Source: Gemmataceae bacterium
GTDB lineage: Bacteria > Planctomycetota > Planctomycetia > Gemmatales > Gemmataceae
Direction: 5' to 3'
NCBI GenBank assembly: GCA_022614915.1
Contig: JAKEHV010000095.1
Coordinates: 1 to 33,407, forward strand
DNA: 33,407 nucleotides
Below, one piece after another: positions 7,641 to 16,251 of the stretch; the stretch's first letter is position 1, and each line of letters begins with the position of its first letter. The notes below the pieces were generated by a model that did no database searches, had not been told where the DNA came from, and worked only from the letters and a program-made list of their open reading frames with translations. Made by a program: the position numbers and the translations under genes.

Positions 7641-10505
7641 TCAAATGCCCCAATTCAAGTCGAAATCCGCAAACACTGCACACAACGCGTCGCTTTGCAT
7701 CGTGTCGTCGCTCGGGTTGATCCACGACGTCGCGGCGAAGTCTTGTTCCACGGCAGTCACGCTGGCGCGAATCGGCGTGAGCGCCGGCGGAGCCGGCTCG
7801 TCGATATCCACTGTCAAAGTCGATTGGACGCCCCAGCTCGGCAACAAGCCGATCCCTTCCGCGCCGATCGACGGCGGAGCATTGGAAACAACCGCGCTTG
7901 CTTTCGGGCTGTCGCCGACGCCAGTTCCGCCGTCTTCGGGAATGGATAGACCGAAGCCGCCTCCGCCTTGCTCTATGGTCAACGACCAGAAATGCAACGT
8001 GCCAACGTCAAAATAGTACGCGTCGTAAACGCGCAGACGCCACTGGCCCCGAGCGTTTTTGCCGTCGAAGCGCGACAAGGCGACCTCGGGACGGTAGGAG
8101 CCGGCAAAGGGGGCCGCGCCGTTGCCGATGAACGTCCCGGCCTCATCGTTGAGGACAGTGTTGGTGAAGTTGTCGCCTGAGCCGCCGCGATAGCGGATTA
8201 AGAGCGCCGTCGTCAGGTCCGGCCCGCGCAGGTCGATGTACAAATCGCTGTCCCAGGTGTGCGTGATGTTGATGCGGACATTGACGTCGGCGATGGTGAT
8301 GTCCTGATTGATGGTGATGAACGAAACGGTGTTGGTCAAGTCGCGGATCGGCGCCGGAGTGCTGTTGGTGAACGTGAAAGTCCCCGTGATGGCGAAGGTG
8401 ACGCGATACGTGTCGCCCACGCTGCCGTTGGCGCCGTCGCCGTTCTGATCCATCTGGTTGCCGGCCAGGTCGAGGACGTCGGGGCCCACGTCGAAGCCGT
8501 ACGTCCCCGGCGTGGAAACGGTCGTCAACATGACGTCGAACTGATTGTTCGTGCCGAGCACGGGGTTCACGCCCGTGATTGTGAAACCGGGTGTGGGATT
8601 GGTGATGTCCGACTCGTCAAAGCTCATGGCCTCGATGGCTTCGCTGAACGTGAGCCTGACGCTCGTGACGCTGGTGCTGCCGTTGGCGACGGCGGTAGTC
8701 ACGCGCGCTCCGGTGGTGTCGCCGATCACGCTGAAGCTTGCCGCATAAGCGTCTTCCGCGTCGCCGTTCATCCCGTCCTGATCCTGATCCATCGGGTTGC
8801 CGGCCAGGTCGAGGACGTGTGGACCTACGTCGAAGCCGTAGTCGCCGACCGTGGCCACAGCGGTGAACGTCACGTCAAACTGCGTGTTGAAACCGGCAAC
8901 GGGACTAACCCCAACGATGGAAATGACGTCCGGGCCGAAGATGTTGGTGATGTCGGATGAGTCAAAACTGTTGGGATCAATCGCTTCGTTGAAAGTAAGC
9001 CGCACGCTGCTGACGCTGGTTGTGCCGTTGGCGACGGCGGCAACCACCCGTGCGCCCGTGGTGTCGCTGGGCGGCGGCGGGGGCGGCGCGATGCTGCGGA
9101 CCGCGTCGTTCACGTTGAGCCGGCCGCCGGTGACGGTCCGGCCCGCCAAGGCGGCAATCGGGTCGGCTGTGCTCAGAAGCGCGGAAATCACTTGTGTGTG
9201 CGTCAACGATGCATGCGTAGACCACACAAGAGCGGCGGCGCCCGCCACATGCGGCGTAGCCATCGACGTGCCGCTGAAGGACGCATAGCCGCCTCCCCGG
9301 ACGGTGCTGAGGATGCTGACGCCGGGAGCGCCCAGATCGACGCTGTTGGCGCCGTAGCTGGAGAAGCTCGCTTTGGCGTCGAAGCGGTCCGTCGCGGCCA
9401 CGGCGATGATGTTGGTGTGCGTGTAGGAGGCAGGGTAGCTCGGCAGGGCGTCGTTGTTATTGTTGGAGTTGCCCGCCGCCGCCACGAACAGGTATCCTGC
9501 GTTCTGGGCCCGGGTCAGCGCCGCAGAGAAGCCCGACGAGAAACCGCCGCCGCCCCAACTGTTGTTGGTGATTTTGATGCCGTTGGCCGTAGCATAATCG
9601 AGGGCCGAAGTTGCAGCGCTGATGGTGCCGGAGCCAGAGGAGTTAAGGAACTTCAGGCCTGCAATCTGCACCTGCCAGTTGACGCCGGTCACGCCCAGGG
9701 CGTTGTTGCCAATGGCCCCAATCGTGCCGGACACGTGCGTGCCGTGGTTGTTGTCGTCCAGCGGGTTGTTGTTGTTGCTCACAAAGTTCCAGCCGATCAG
9801 ATCATCGATCCGGCTGACGGTCGTGGCGCCGACGAGGTAGGGATCCTGGTCAATCCCGTCCAACCAACCGCTGTCGACCAGCAGGTCGCCGCCGTCAATT
9901 CGGCCGTTGCCGTTCCAATCGCTGATCTTGCCCGGCCCTTGATTGTCCGGGTTGTTGAGATCGTAAAAAGTGATCAGGCCGTCTTGGTCCGTGTCGGCGA
10001 GATTGGCTCGAACGCCGCTTGGAATCTCTTCCTGGTTGATCCAGATATTGAGATACAAATCGGGATGCTGGTAATCGACGCCTGTGTCGATGACGCCGAC
10101 CACCACTTTGGCGCTGCCAGTGGTGACATCCCAGGCTTCCGGCGCGTCGATGTCGGCGTCCACCACACCGCCCGATTGACCGGTGTTGTTTAAACCGTAC
10201 AGCGAGCCGAAACTGGTGTCATTGGGAATCACCGCCGCGTGCACGAAGTAGTCCGGCTCCGCGTAGGCCACGTCCGCGCGCGCTTGATATTCGGCCAGGG
10301 CCTCAGCGACGCCGATGCCTTCGGGGATTTCGATTTTCCGAACGCCGCCGGAAAGGTCGCCGACCAAGATGGTCCCTGGCTCATAAAGACAGCCAAGACC
10401 AGTCGCATCGGGAGTGCAGCGATCTTCCAGCAATTCAAGATAGAGACGGGTGCGGGCGGCGGTTGACGGTTTTGGGCGAGTCCGGGTCTTCCAGCGCAGC
10501 GACAT
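7641..10505 (-). CDS. Large secreted subtilisin-like (S8) serine protease with Ig-like and P domains
   Basis: 954 residues; ATG at 10505 has GAGG 7-10 nt upstream. The N-terminus carries R-L-Y-L-E-L-L-E-D-R (20-29), a motif shared with the protein at 26689. A propeptide-like segment (about 45-90) precedes the S8 domain with D140 (V-I-D-T-G), H254 (N-H-G-T-H-V), oxyanion N346 (A-A-A-G-N) and S414 (G-T-S-M-A-T-P-H). Between Asp and His lies an insert with two EF-hand-like loops (171-182 and 196-207). A Pro linker near 475 leads to two bacterial Ig-like repeats (about 485-690), each containing F-D-V-G-P-x-V-L-D-L-A-G-N, then a proprotein-convertase P domain (about 705-835; T-W-D-S-D-L-Y-I-D-L and G-x-W-R-L-R-V-Y-D) and an unassigned tail. 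It is probably exported and Ca-dependent; its substrate is unknown. Confidence 0.95.
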   Translation of the reverse strand: MSLRWKTRTRPKPSTAARTRLYLELLEDRCTPDATGLGCLYEPGTILVGDLSGGVRKIEIPEGIGVAEALAEYQARADVAYAEPDYFVHAAVIPNDTSFGSLYGLNNTGQSGGVVDADIDAPEAWDVTTGSAKVVVGVIDTGVDYQHPDLYLNIWINQEEIPSGVRANLADTDQDGLITFYDLNNPDNQGPGKISDWNGNGRIDGGDLLVDSGWLDGIDQDPYLVGATTVSRIDDLIGWNFVSNNNNPLDDNNHGTHVSGTIGAIGNNALGVTGVNWQVQIAGLKFLNSSGSGTISAATSALDYATANGIKITNNSWGGGGFSSGFSAALTRAQNAGYLFVAAAGNSNNNNDALPSYPASYTHTNIIAVAATDRFDAKASFSSYGANSVDLGAPGVSILSTVRGGGYASFSGTSMATPHVAGAAALVWSTHASLTHTQVISALLSTADPIAALAGRTVTGGRLNVNDAVRSIAPPPPPPSDTTGARVVAAVANGTTSVSSVRLTFNEAIDPNSFDSSDITNIFGPDVISIVGVSPVAGFNTQFDVTFTAVATVGDYGFDVGPHVLDLAGNPMDQDQDGMNGDAEDAYAASFSVIGDTTGARVTTAVANGSTSVTSVRLTFSEAIEAMSFDESDITNPTPGFTITGVNPVLGTNNQFDVMLTTVSTPGTYGFDVGPDVLDLAGNQMDQNGDGANGSVGDTYRVTFAITGTFTFTNSTPAPIRDLTNTVSFITINQDITIADVNVRINITHTWDSDLYIDLRGPDLTTALLIRYRGGSGDNFTNTVLNDEAGTFIGNGAAPFAGSYRPEVALSRFDGKNARGQWRLRVYDAYYFDVGTLHFWSLTIEQGGGGFGLSIPEDGGTGVGDSPKASAVVSNAPPSIGAEGIGLLPSWGVQSTLTVDIDEPAPPALTPIRASVTAVEQDFAATSWINPSDDTMQSDALCAVFADFDLNWGI

Positions 10506-10648
10506 GTGTCATCCTCGAGAAGTGGTTCCCCCCCTCGTTCCGGCGCGCGGAAAGTCGCGCCTTGACGGCAAATTGGAAAGGGTGCCACCGAGAATGTCAA
10601 CAAAAAATCGAAAATACCCGGAAGGCTTCTTGGGTTCACCCCACCGGG

Positions 10649-11005
10649 TTAGCGCATCGATTTTTTCATGACTGCATAAGAGATGCCTGCAATGACCACG
10701 ACCATGACGCCGACGACCGCGATCTTCGTGATGGGGTTGTCTTCGCCGGCAGTAGATCTGCCCGAGGGACGCGAGTTGGAAGTGGAACCGCCGCCCCCGA
10801 ACGGCGAGCGTATAAGCCGGGACTTGCAATGCGGGCACTGGCTGGGCGGATTGGGCCCGCTGCCGACCAAGGCCTTGCACCGGCTGCATTTCCACAAGAT
10901 GGCGGTTTCTTGTCCTTGAGCGCGCAGGCCGGTGCAGAACACTGCCGTCGCAGGTAGAACGAGCGCTGCCAAGAAACCAGCGCGAAACCAGAATGGACGG
11001 GCCAT
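10649..11005 (-). CDS. Small membrane protein with zinc ribbon
   Basis: 118 residues. A signal peptide or first membrane helix (F-L-A-A-L-V-L-P-A-T-A-V-F) is followed by a zinc-ribbon pattern C-S-R-C-K and C-P-H-C-K (about residues 39-60), a Gly/Ser-rich linker, and a C-terminal membrane helix (I-A-V-V-G-V-M-V-V-V-I-A-G-I). ATG at 11005 is preceded by GGAG. It lies 143 nt upstream of the protease on the same strand, so co-transcription is possible. No function is known to me. Confidence 0.72.
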   Translation of the reverse strand: MARPFWFRAGFLAALVLPATAVFCTGLRAQGQETAILWKCSRCKALVGSGPNPPSQCPHCKSRLIRSPFGGGGSTSNSRPSGRSTAGEDNPITKIAVVGVMVVVIAGISYAVMKKSMR

Positions 11006-11221
11006 GGTTGCGGCTCCGGGCAGGGTTTTTGAGCGTTTCGCAAGTCTAGGTCACGCTTTCGGCCTGCGTCAAAAAATCCGACGTTAAGCCAGAGAACATC
11101 GGGACTGGCCGCGAGAAAAGTGACGCCCGCAATATGGGCGGAAGGCACAGGTTGGCGGAATCTCCTGACTTTTGTGGGAATGTCTTGGCTGGTTGGCCTA
11201 GGAACCATGCGCTGCCGCCAC

Positions 11222-11227
11222 TATAAT
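11222..11227 (+). promoter_or_regulatory. Putative -10 box of the ABC transporter operon
   Basis: TATAAT lies 37 nt upstream of the GTG start at 11264, with GGGGAGG between them. No clear -35 hexamer lies 16-18 nt upstream. Confidence 0.45.
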
Positions 11228-11263
11228 CGCCCGTCTTTGGGTCCCGATCGGGGAGGATGCCTC

Positions 11264-12268
11264 GTGGCCGACAACTCGGGCGACCTGGTGGTGGAAACGC
11301 ACAAGCTCACGAAGATTTACCAAAACCGCCAGATCGCTTTGAACGATGTCACGCTCCGGATCGAGCCCGGTTGCGTGTTGGGTCTGTTGGGCCACAACGG
11401 CGCCGGCAAGACCACGCTCTTGCGCCTGCTGCTGGGACTGCATCGGCCGACAGCGGGTTGGGCCAAAGTCTTCGGCCAAAGGATGACGCCCAACGCCGCC
11501 TCGTTGCGCTGCCGCATGGGCTATATTCCGACCAACCCACAGTTTCCGCGCGGCCTGACGCCGATCACCTATCTCGACTACATGGCGCGGCTCTTCGGCC
11601 TGCCCGCCGAGGTCCGCAAACCGCGTTTGGCGTCGCTCATCCGCGCCGTCGATTTGCTCAACGCTTCCGGCGATCCGGTTGACGGCTTTTCCAACGGCAT
11701 GATCGCGCGCCTTGCGGTTGCCACCAGCCTCATCAATGAGCCCGATCTTCTGATCTGGGACGAGCCGACGCACGGTCTCGACCCCGAGGCGCGGCGCAGC
11801 ATGCTGGAGTTGATCAAGACCCTGGCCCGCGAGAAGACGCTCATCGTCTCCAGCCACAACTTGAGCGACATCGACGAGGTTTGCAATCATGCCGCGGTGC
11901 TGAGCAATGGCCACTTGATTTACTTCGGCTCACTTCAGGATTTGAAGGGCCGGATGCGCAAGAACCACTACGAGCTGGACCTGGAAGGCGACCAGAAAGC
12001 GATCGCCAAGGCCATGCAGACGATCAAGGGGCTGTCTGAGTTCAAGGCGGTCAACCTGCGGCAGCGGCGTCTCGAAGTGCGCATGACCGACGACGCCAAC
12101 ACCGCTTCCGCGCTGGCCAACGTGTGCATGACGCTGGCGGACAACCGCATCACGCTCGTGTCGATCCGCAGTATCGGGCAGCAGACCGAACAGGCGTTTC
12201 TCGATCTGGTGGAAAAGGAAGAATCACGCGGCTTCGCGAGGGCCTATCAGGAACGCGAGGCGGCTTAG
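11264..12268 (+). CDS. ABC transporter ATP-binding protein
   Basis: 334 residues, starting at GTG 11264: the conserved ATPase begins just after it, GGGGAGG sits 7 nt upstream and TATAAT a little further, whereas an in-frame ATG at 11120 would lie upstream of that promoter. Walker A is G-H-N-G-A-G-K-T (43-50), Walker B D-L-L-I-W-D-E (161-167), D-loop G-L-D at 171-173, H-loop S-S-H-N near 195. The signature is F-S-N-G-M instead of L-S-G-G-Q and the Q-loop Gln appears to be Thr (G-Y-I-P-T-N). The class resembles NosF/CcmA ATPases paired with ABC-2 permeases. It pairs with the permease starting 75 nt later. The exported substrate is unknown. Confidence 0.93.
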   Translation: MADNSGDLVVETHKLTKIYQNRQIALNDVTLRIEPGCVLGLLGHNGAGKTTLLRLLLGLHRPTAGWAKVFGQRMTPNAASLRCRMGYIPTNPQFPRGLTPITYLDYMARLFGLPAEVRKPRLASLIRAVDLLNASGDPVDGFSNGMIARLAVATSLINEPDLLIWDEPTHGLDPEARRSMLELIKTLAREKTLIVSSHNLSDIDEVCNHAAVLSNGHLIYFGSLQDLKGRMRKNHYELDLEGDQKAIAKAMQTIKGLSEFKAVNLRQRRLEVRMTDDANTASALANVCMTLADNRITLVSIRSIGQQTEQAFLDLVEKEESRGFARAYQEREAA

Positions 12269-12343
12269 ACGGATTTGGGATTTTGGATTGGTGATTTTAG
12301 ATTTCTATGTGCCCGTCGGGGCAATCAAAAACATGGGGATTGC

Positions 12344-13120
12344 ATGGACGCAACTGCGGCCGCGAAGCGGCTGAAAATCAACCGCTTCCTGCCATACTGG
12401 GCAGTGTTCCAAGCCGACCTCAAACAGACGTTGCGCAGTTGGATCTACCGCGTCTGGGTGCTGGTGTCCTTGGGCGCCGCGGTGGGGTGGCTTCTCTACC
12501 GCTTCGGGGCCCGGCAAGTCGGCGGCTTTGTGCAACCCGCGCCGGAAATGATGGGCGACCTCTTGAGCTGGGTGGCGCTCGGCAGTGTTACGCTGATCAT
12601 CGTGCTCACCGCGGGTGCGATCTGCTCCGAGCGCGGCACTGTCGCCGATTCCGTCTTGTCGCGCGGCATCAGCCGTTTCCAATACTTCCTCGGCAAGTGG
12701 CACGCTCGCCTCGTCGTCGTCTTGGGAACGTTTCTCGCGATCGCCCTTTTGGCCTTTGTCGGGTCCTTCTTGATGCTGCACACTGAAAGCTTGTCCTTTT
12801 CCGGCTGCCTGGTTGCCCTGGCGACGGTCGCGGCGCTATTGGTGATGGTCGTGACCTGCGGCGTCAGCGTCAGCGCCTTGTCCAACAACACCGTCGTCAG
12901 CATCGCGGTGGTGTGGATGGCGCTTTATGGCGTGGGCTTTGTGCTGTCGCTGTTGCCGGAAACCATTCCATCGCCGGACCGGACGCTGCAAGCGCTGCCC
13001 AACGTTCTAAAGGGCTTCTACGATTGGCAAATGCTGAGCCGGCTCATCAGCGGCTCGTTGTCCATGTCGCTCTTGGTCGGACTGGTAGGGATGATTGGTT
13101 TCTCGAGAAAAGACGTGTAG
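12344..13120 (+). CDS. ABC-2 type permease
   Basis: 258 residues from ATG 12344 (GGGG upstream). An N-terminal cytoplasmic segment ends in F-Q-A-D-L-K-Q-T-L-R-S-W, as in NosY-like ABC-2 permeases, followed by about six membrane helices, with the A-G-A-I-C-S-E-R-G-T-V-A-D-S-V-L-S-R-G-I block after the second. That block (E-R-x-x-x, then S-R-x-I-S-R) is the usual coupling segment of this group. It forms a two-gene transporter with the preceding ATPase. An upstream in-frame start at 12275 lies in low-complexity AT-rich DNA and is disfavoured. Confidence 0.87.
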   Translation: MDATAAAKRLKINRFLPYWAVFQADLKQTLRSWIYRVWVLVSLGAAVGWLLYRFGARQVGGFVQPAPEMMGDLLSWVALGSVTLIIVLTAGAICSERGTVADSVLSRGISRFQYFLGKWHARLVVVLGTFLAIALLAFVGSFLMLHTESLSFSGCLVALATVAALLVMVVTCGVSVSALSNNTVVSIAVVWMALYGVGFVLSLLPETIPSPDRTLQALPNVLKGFYDWQMLSRLISGSLSMSLLVGLVGMIGFSRKDV

Positions 13121-13706
13121 ACAGTCCGCGACCAGATTGGCGCCAGACCCGCGCGACGTGTCCGTTGCCGTAACTTCTTTTGAGGCCAAGGAAGTTGTGG
13201 GATTGGTCGCGCAACTCATCCACCCCTTCCTGGCCCGAATCGTGCCCCTGCATTGTTGTCGTGTACTAACCACTGAACCATGATGGTCCTTGCCGTGCGT
13301 CTCACGGCACGCCACTTTTTCAATCGGCGAAAAACTGAAATGTGGGTTGGAAAGCCGCAACCCGATGTAAAAATGAGACTTGCGGCAACGGATGACCCCT
13401 CACTTTTCAGATTGGCTGATAGGCCCGAAAGTGAAAAGTGCTACTTTCGCCTATTAGACCATAGAGGCAGCCAACTCGCGAACGTCGCACGCGCTGACCG
13501 CCGGGAAGCAGCGAGGGTCTGACCCCGCTGTTTTGACTGTGCCGATTATGCGGTGTGGGTAGATTGGGAATTGTCGGACCGAGCGCTGACTCCGCATTGA
13601 CTGATGCTCCATATCACTTTACCATTTATCCCAGATTCGCCAGATTGCCTGTTGTTTTCCGTGGGATAGATCCAAGTTTTACATCTTTGAGGCCGGGAGG
13701 TTGTGC
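13121..13706. other. 586-nt intergenic region with several hairpins
   Basis: No gene is supported; an 80-codon frame at 13280 has no ribosome-binding site and no recognisable sequence. Visible structures are TGCCGTG/CACGGCA at about 13294-13312 followed by a short T-run (possible terminator of the transporter operon), CACTTTTCA/TGAAAAGTG at about 13400-13440, and an imperfect AGCG...GGGTCTGACCCC...CGCT hairpin at about 13509-13530 followed by GTTTT. Confidence 0.5.
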
Positions 13707-14390
13707 ATGTATAGCGTGATTTTGATGGCCGCAATGTCCACAGCGCCCGCGGCGGAGGGTACCTGTTTCATGCAGATGTTTCGTTGTCACGGCTGCTCGG
13801 GTTGTCATGGCAACGGCTCCAACTGCAATGGCTGGGGCTACATGACCTACGCCGGCAATCTCTGCTCCGGCTGCTTTGGCTGCCACGGCTGCTATGGCTG
13901 GGGGCACTTTGCGGGTTATGGACATCATCCGTCGTTCAACGTCTATACGCTGAACTACTTCGGCTGCTACGGTTGCTACGGCGGCTGGGCCTGCTATGGC
14001 GCGCCGCTCGCGCAGCGCGGCTGGATTCCCGACACGAGGGGCAAGGAACCCGAGCGAAAACCCGGCGAGCCTGAAGTGACGCCGACCCCGAAAGAGCAAA
14101 AGAAAAAGCTCGACTCCCAAGCACGCGTGATTGTCGAGATGCCTGCCGACGCGAAGTTGTACATCGACGATCAGCCGACGGCCGCGACCTCAACGCAACG
14201 GGTGTTTCACACGCCCGATCTCGTGGCGGACCGGACTTATTTCTATGACCTGAAAGCGGAAGTCGTGCGCAATGGCCAAACGATTGTGCGCACGCAGCGC
14301 GTGATGCTGCGGGCGGGTCATGACACAGTCGCATCCTTTGCCGGCATGGATAATTCGGGAGTGCGAACGGCGCAGACCAGCGCTCCATGA
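13707..14390 (+). CDS. Cys/Gly-rich TIGR03000-domain protein
   Basis: 227 residues from ATG 13707, with GGGAGG 6 nt upstream. The start M-Y-S-V-I-L-M-A-A-M is the typical head of planctomycete TIGR03000 proteins. Residues about 20-90 are dominated by C-H-G-C, C-Y-G-C, C-F-G-C and G-W-G type repeats, rich in Cys, Gly, Tyr and His. A charged linker (P-T-P-K-E-Q-K-K-K) leads to the TIGR03000 domain (about 138-215): A-R-V-I-V-E-M-P-A-D-A-K-L-Y-I-D, T-P-D-L, F-Y-D-L-K-A-E-V-V and R-A-G-H-D-T-V-A-S-F. It is the intact relative of the broken gene at 713-1230. The Cys/His repeats could bind metal or form disulfides, but this is inference; the family has no established role. Confidence 0.85.
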   Translation: MYSVILMAAMSTAPAAEGTCFMQMFRCHGCSGCHGNGSNCNGWGYMTYAGNLCSGCFGCHGCYGWGHFAGYGHHPSFNVYTLNYFGCYGCYGGWACYGAPLAQRGWIPDTRGKEPERKPGEPEVTPTPKEQKKKLDSQARVIVEMPADAKLYIDDQPTAATSTQRVFHTPDLVADRTYFYDLKAEVVRNGQTIVRTQRVMLRAGHDTVASFAGMDNSGVRTAQTSAP

Positions 14391-14400
14391 TTTAGTTTTC

Positions 14401-14454
14401 GTGGGGCGAACATTCTTGTTTGCCCACTTGAGCAATAGGAATGTTTGCTCCACC
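14401..14454. repeat. Imperfect palindromic repeat of the GTGGGGCAGACATT type
   Basis: GTGGGGCGAACATTC at the left end pairs with GAATGTTTGCTCCAC at the right end with two mismatches. A related shorter copy lies at 14556-14579. Confidence 0.65.
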
Positions 14455-14468
14455 AGATCAAACGCGCA

Positions 14469-14498
14469 GCCCGCGCCAAAGCGCGGGCTTTTTTGTTT
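14469..14498 (+). terminator. Rho-independent terminator
   Basis: GCCCGCGC, loop CAAA, GCGCGGGC, then TTTTTTGTTTT. It is a textbook intrinsic terminator closing the TIGR03000 transcription unit and separating it from the MFS gene. Confidence 0.92.
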
Positions 14499-14555
14499 TC
14501 CGCGCACGGATTGTTTGCATCGGTTCCAACACGCCGTTACAGTGGGACGAATCCC

Positions 14556-14579
14556 GTGGGGCAGACATTTCTGTCTGCC
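14556..14579. repeat. Short copy of the GTGGGGCAGACATT palindrome
   Basis: GGCAGACA and TGTCTGCC form a perfect 8-bp stem around TTTC. It shares the GTGGGGC..ACATT start of the element at 14401. Confidence 0.65.
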
Positions 14580-14639
14580 GATGGGACGGCAAGCTCGAAA
14601 ACCTGCCACACGCAGCCGAATTTTCAGGAAGCACCGCGC

Positions 14640-16184
14640 ATGAATCCTTCCGTCGCTGCCCAGCAACCCACGCGCGTCCGTTACGGTGTGCTCGGCTTTG
14701 CCTGCGCTTTGTCGATGATCACGTACTTGGACCGTGTTTGTTTTGGCACGGTGGCGTCGGACATTCAAACTGAGTTTGAGCTTTCGGAGACGCAGAAAGG
14801 CATGCTGTTTTCGGCATTTGCGTTGGCCTACGCCGCCTTCGAAGTGCCCAGCGGCTGGCTGGGCGACGTCTTCGGCGCCAAAAGGACGCTCATCCGCATT
14901 GTGCTCGCCTGGTCGCTGTTCACGGTGCTGACCGGGCTGATTTATCCGACGGTCATGGGGGCGACGCTGGCGTTCGTGGCGATGCTGACGATCCGCTTTC
15001 TCTTCGGCGTCGGCGAGGCCGGGGCGTATCCGAATATCGCGCGGTCCTTTCACAACTGGTTTCCCTTTGAAGAGCGAGCGACCGCCAAAGGCGCGGTGTG
15101 GATGGCGGGCCGGTTCATGGGCGGGCTGTCGCCGTTTCTGGTGATGGCCCTGGTCTTCCAAACCAGTTCCGGCGGGCAGACAGTCACGCATTGGCGGCAC
15201 ATCTTTTGGATCTTCGGCGCTATCGGCGTGTTCTGGTGCATTGTGTTCGCGTGGTGGTACCGGGAACGGCCGGAGCAGCATCCGGGCGTCAATCGAGCCG
15301 AACTCGCGATGATTCAGCGCGGCGAGGAGCACGGCGCGGCGACCGCGGTCCCGTGGCGCAAGATCTTCACGAACGGCAACCTGTGGATTTTGTGCATGAT
15401 GTACTTCTGCGCCGCCTACGGATGGTATTTCAACATCACCTATCTGCCGGGATACCTGCGCGATTATTTCCCGGACCATTTTGGCCCTGCCACGCGTGAC
15501 AAATGGTCCGCGGAATGGTTGACGTTCGGCATCATGGCCGGCGCCCCGCTCCTTTTAGGCTCCGTTGCCTGCTTAGGCGGCGGCTTGCTTTCGGATTTCT
15601 TCATTAAACGCACCGGCAACCGCAAATGGGGGCGGCGCTTGTTCGGCGTCATTGGTCATAGCTGCTGCGCTCTCTGCTTTTTCCTCGCGGTCTTCGCCGA
15701 CACGCCCTATCTGTTTATCCTCGCCCTCGCCTTTGCCGCTTTCTGGAACGACGTCACGATGGGCGCGGCCTGGGCTAGTTGCATCGACATCGGCAGAAGA
15801 TTTTCCGGCATCGTTGCGGGTTGCATGAATACAGTTGGAAACATCGGCGGCTTTTTCGCGGGCTTCATCTCCGGGATGATCATTGACGCGTATCGCACCG
15901 GCCTGCCCGCGCATGCGCCGCGCGAAGAGGTCCTGGAGGCAAGCCGACCCGGTTGGACCGTCAACTTTTTGATTTTTGGCGGCGTGTACGTGATTGCGAC
16001 GTTGCTCTGGCTGCGTTTCGACTCGACGAAGCCGATCGCGCCTGAGGAACCCAAAAAAATCGCCGGTGAGGACGACGAGTGGAGCCCCGCCTACCGGACG
16101 GTTTCGGCAGAATCGAAAGGCGACAAGATCGAACCGCACGGCGACGAACCCACCGATCCCACGAAGCACGGCATCAAGGAATGA
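14640..16184 (+). CDS. MFS transporter, ACS (anion:cation symporter)-like family
   Basis: 514 residues from ATG 14640 (AGGAAG upstream); an earlier in-frame start at 14445 would cross the terminator and repeat region. Twelve membrane helices are readable. The first helices hold M-I-T-Y-L-D-R-V and the loop 2-3 signature G-W-L-G-D-V-F-G-A-K-R, with R-F-L-F-G-V-G-E-A-G-A-Y-P-N in helix 4, as in hexuronate/glucarate-type ACS members. The C-terminus is a 45-residue charged cytoplasmic tail. Uptake of a sugar acid or similar organic anion is inferred from the family only; no catabolic genes are adjacent. Confidence 0.9.
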   Translation: MNPSVAAQQPTRVRYGVLGFACALSMITYLDRVCFGTVASDIQTEFELSETQKGMLFSAFALAYAAFEVPSGWLGDVFGAKRTLIRIVLAWSLFTVLTGLIYPTVMGATLAFVAMLTIRFLFGVGEAGAYPNIARSFHNWFPFEERATAKGAVWMAGRFMGGLSPFLVMALVFQTSSGGQTVTHWRHIFWIFGAIGVFWCIVFAWWYRERPEQHPGVNRAELAMIQRGEEHGAATAVPWRKIFTNGNLWILCMMYFCAAYGWYFNITYLPGYLRDYFPDHFGPATRDKWSAEWLTFGIMAGAPLLLGSVACLGGGLLSDFFIKRTGNRKWGRRLFGVIGHSCCALCFFLAVFADTPYLFILALAFAAFWNDVTMGAAWASCIDIGRRFSGIVAGCMNTVGNIGGFFAGFISGMIIDAYRTGLPAHAPREEVLEASRPGWTVNFLIFGGVYVIATLLWLRFDSTKPIAPEEPKKIAGEDDEWSPAYRTVSAESKGDKIEPHGDEPTDPTKHGIKE

Positions 16185-16251
16185 GTCGCGCTGTAAGAAC
16201 ACGTCCGTGGCTATAGAATGACATTATCCCTGTGGGTATGAGGGCAAAACC

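Noticed and set aside
8259-10193. Two long plus-strand frames opposite the protease
   Set aside because: Low-complexity Val/Gly/Asp/Arg composition; the protease catalytic motifs prove the minus strand is coding.
12269-12310. GATTTTGGATT-like short repeats between the ABC genes
   Set aside because: Too short and degenerate to call a repeat element.
13280-13522. 80-codon frame in the 13121-13706 gap
   Set aside because: No ribosome-binding site, composition unlike neighbours, contains a hairpin.
14190-15479. 429-codon open frame antisense to the MFS gene
   Set aside because: His/Arg-rich composition typical of antisense frames in GC-rich DNA; no domain; it crosses a terminator and two repeats.
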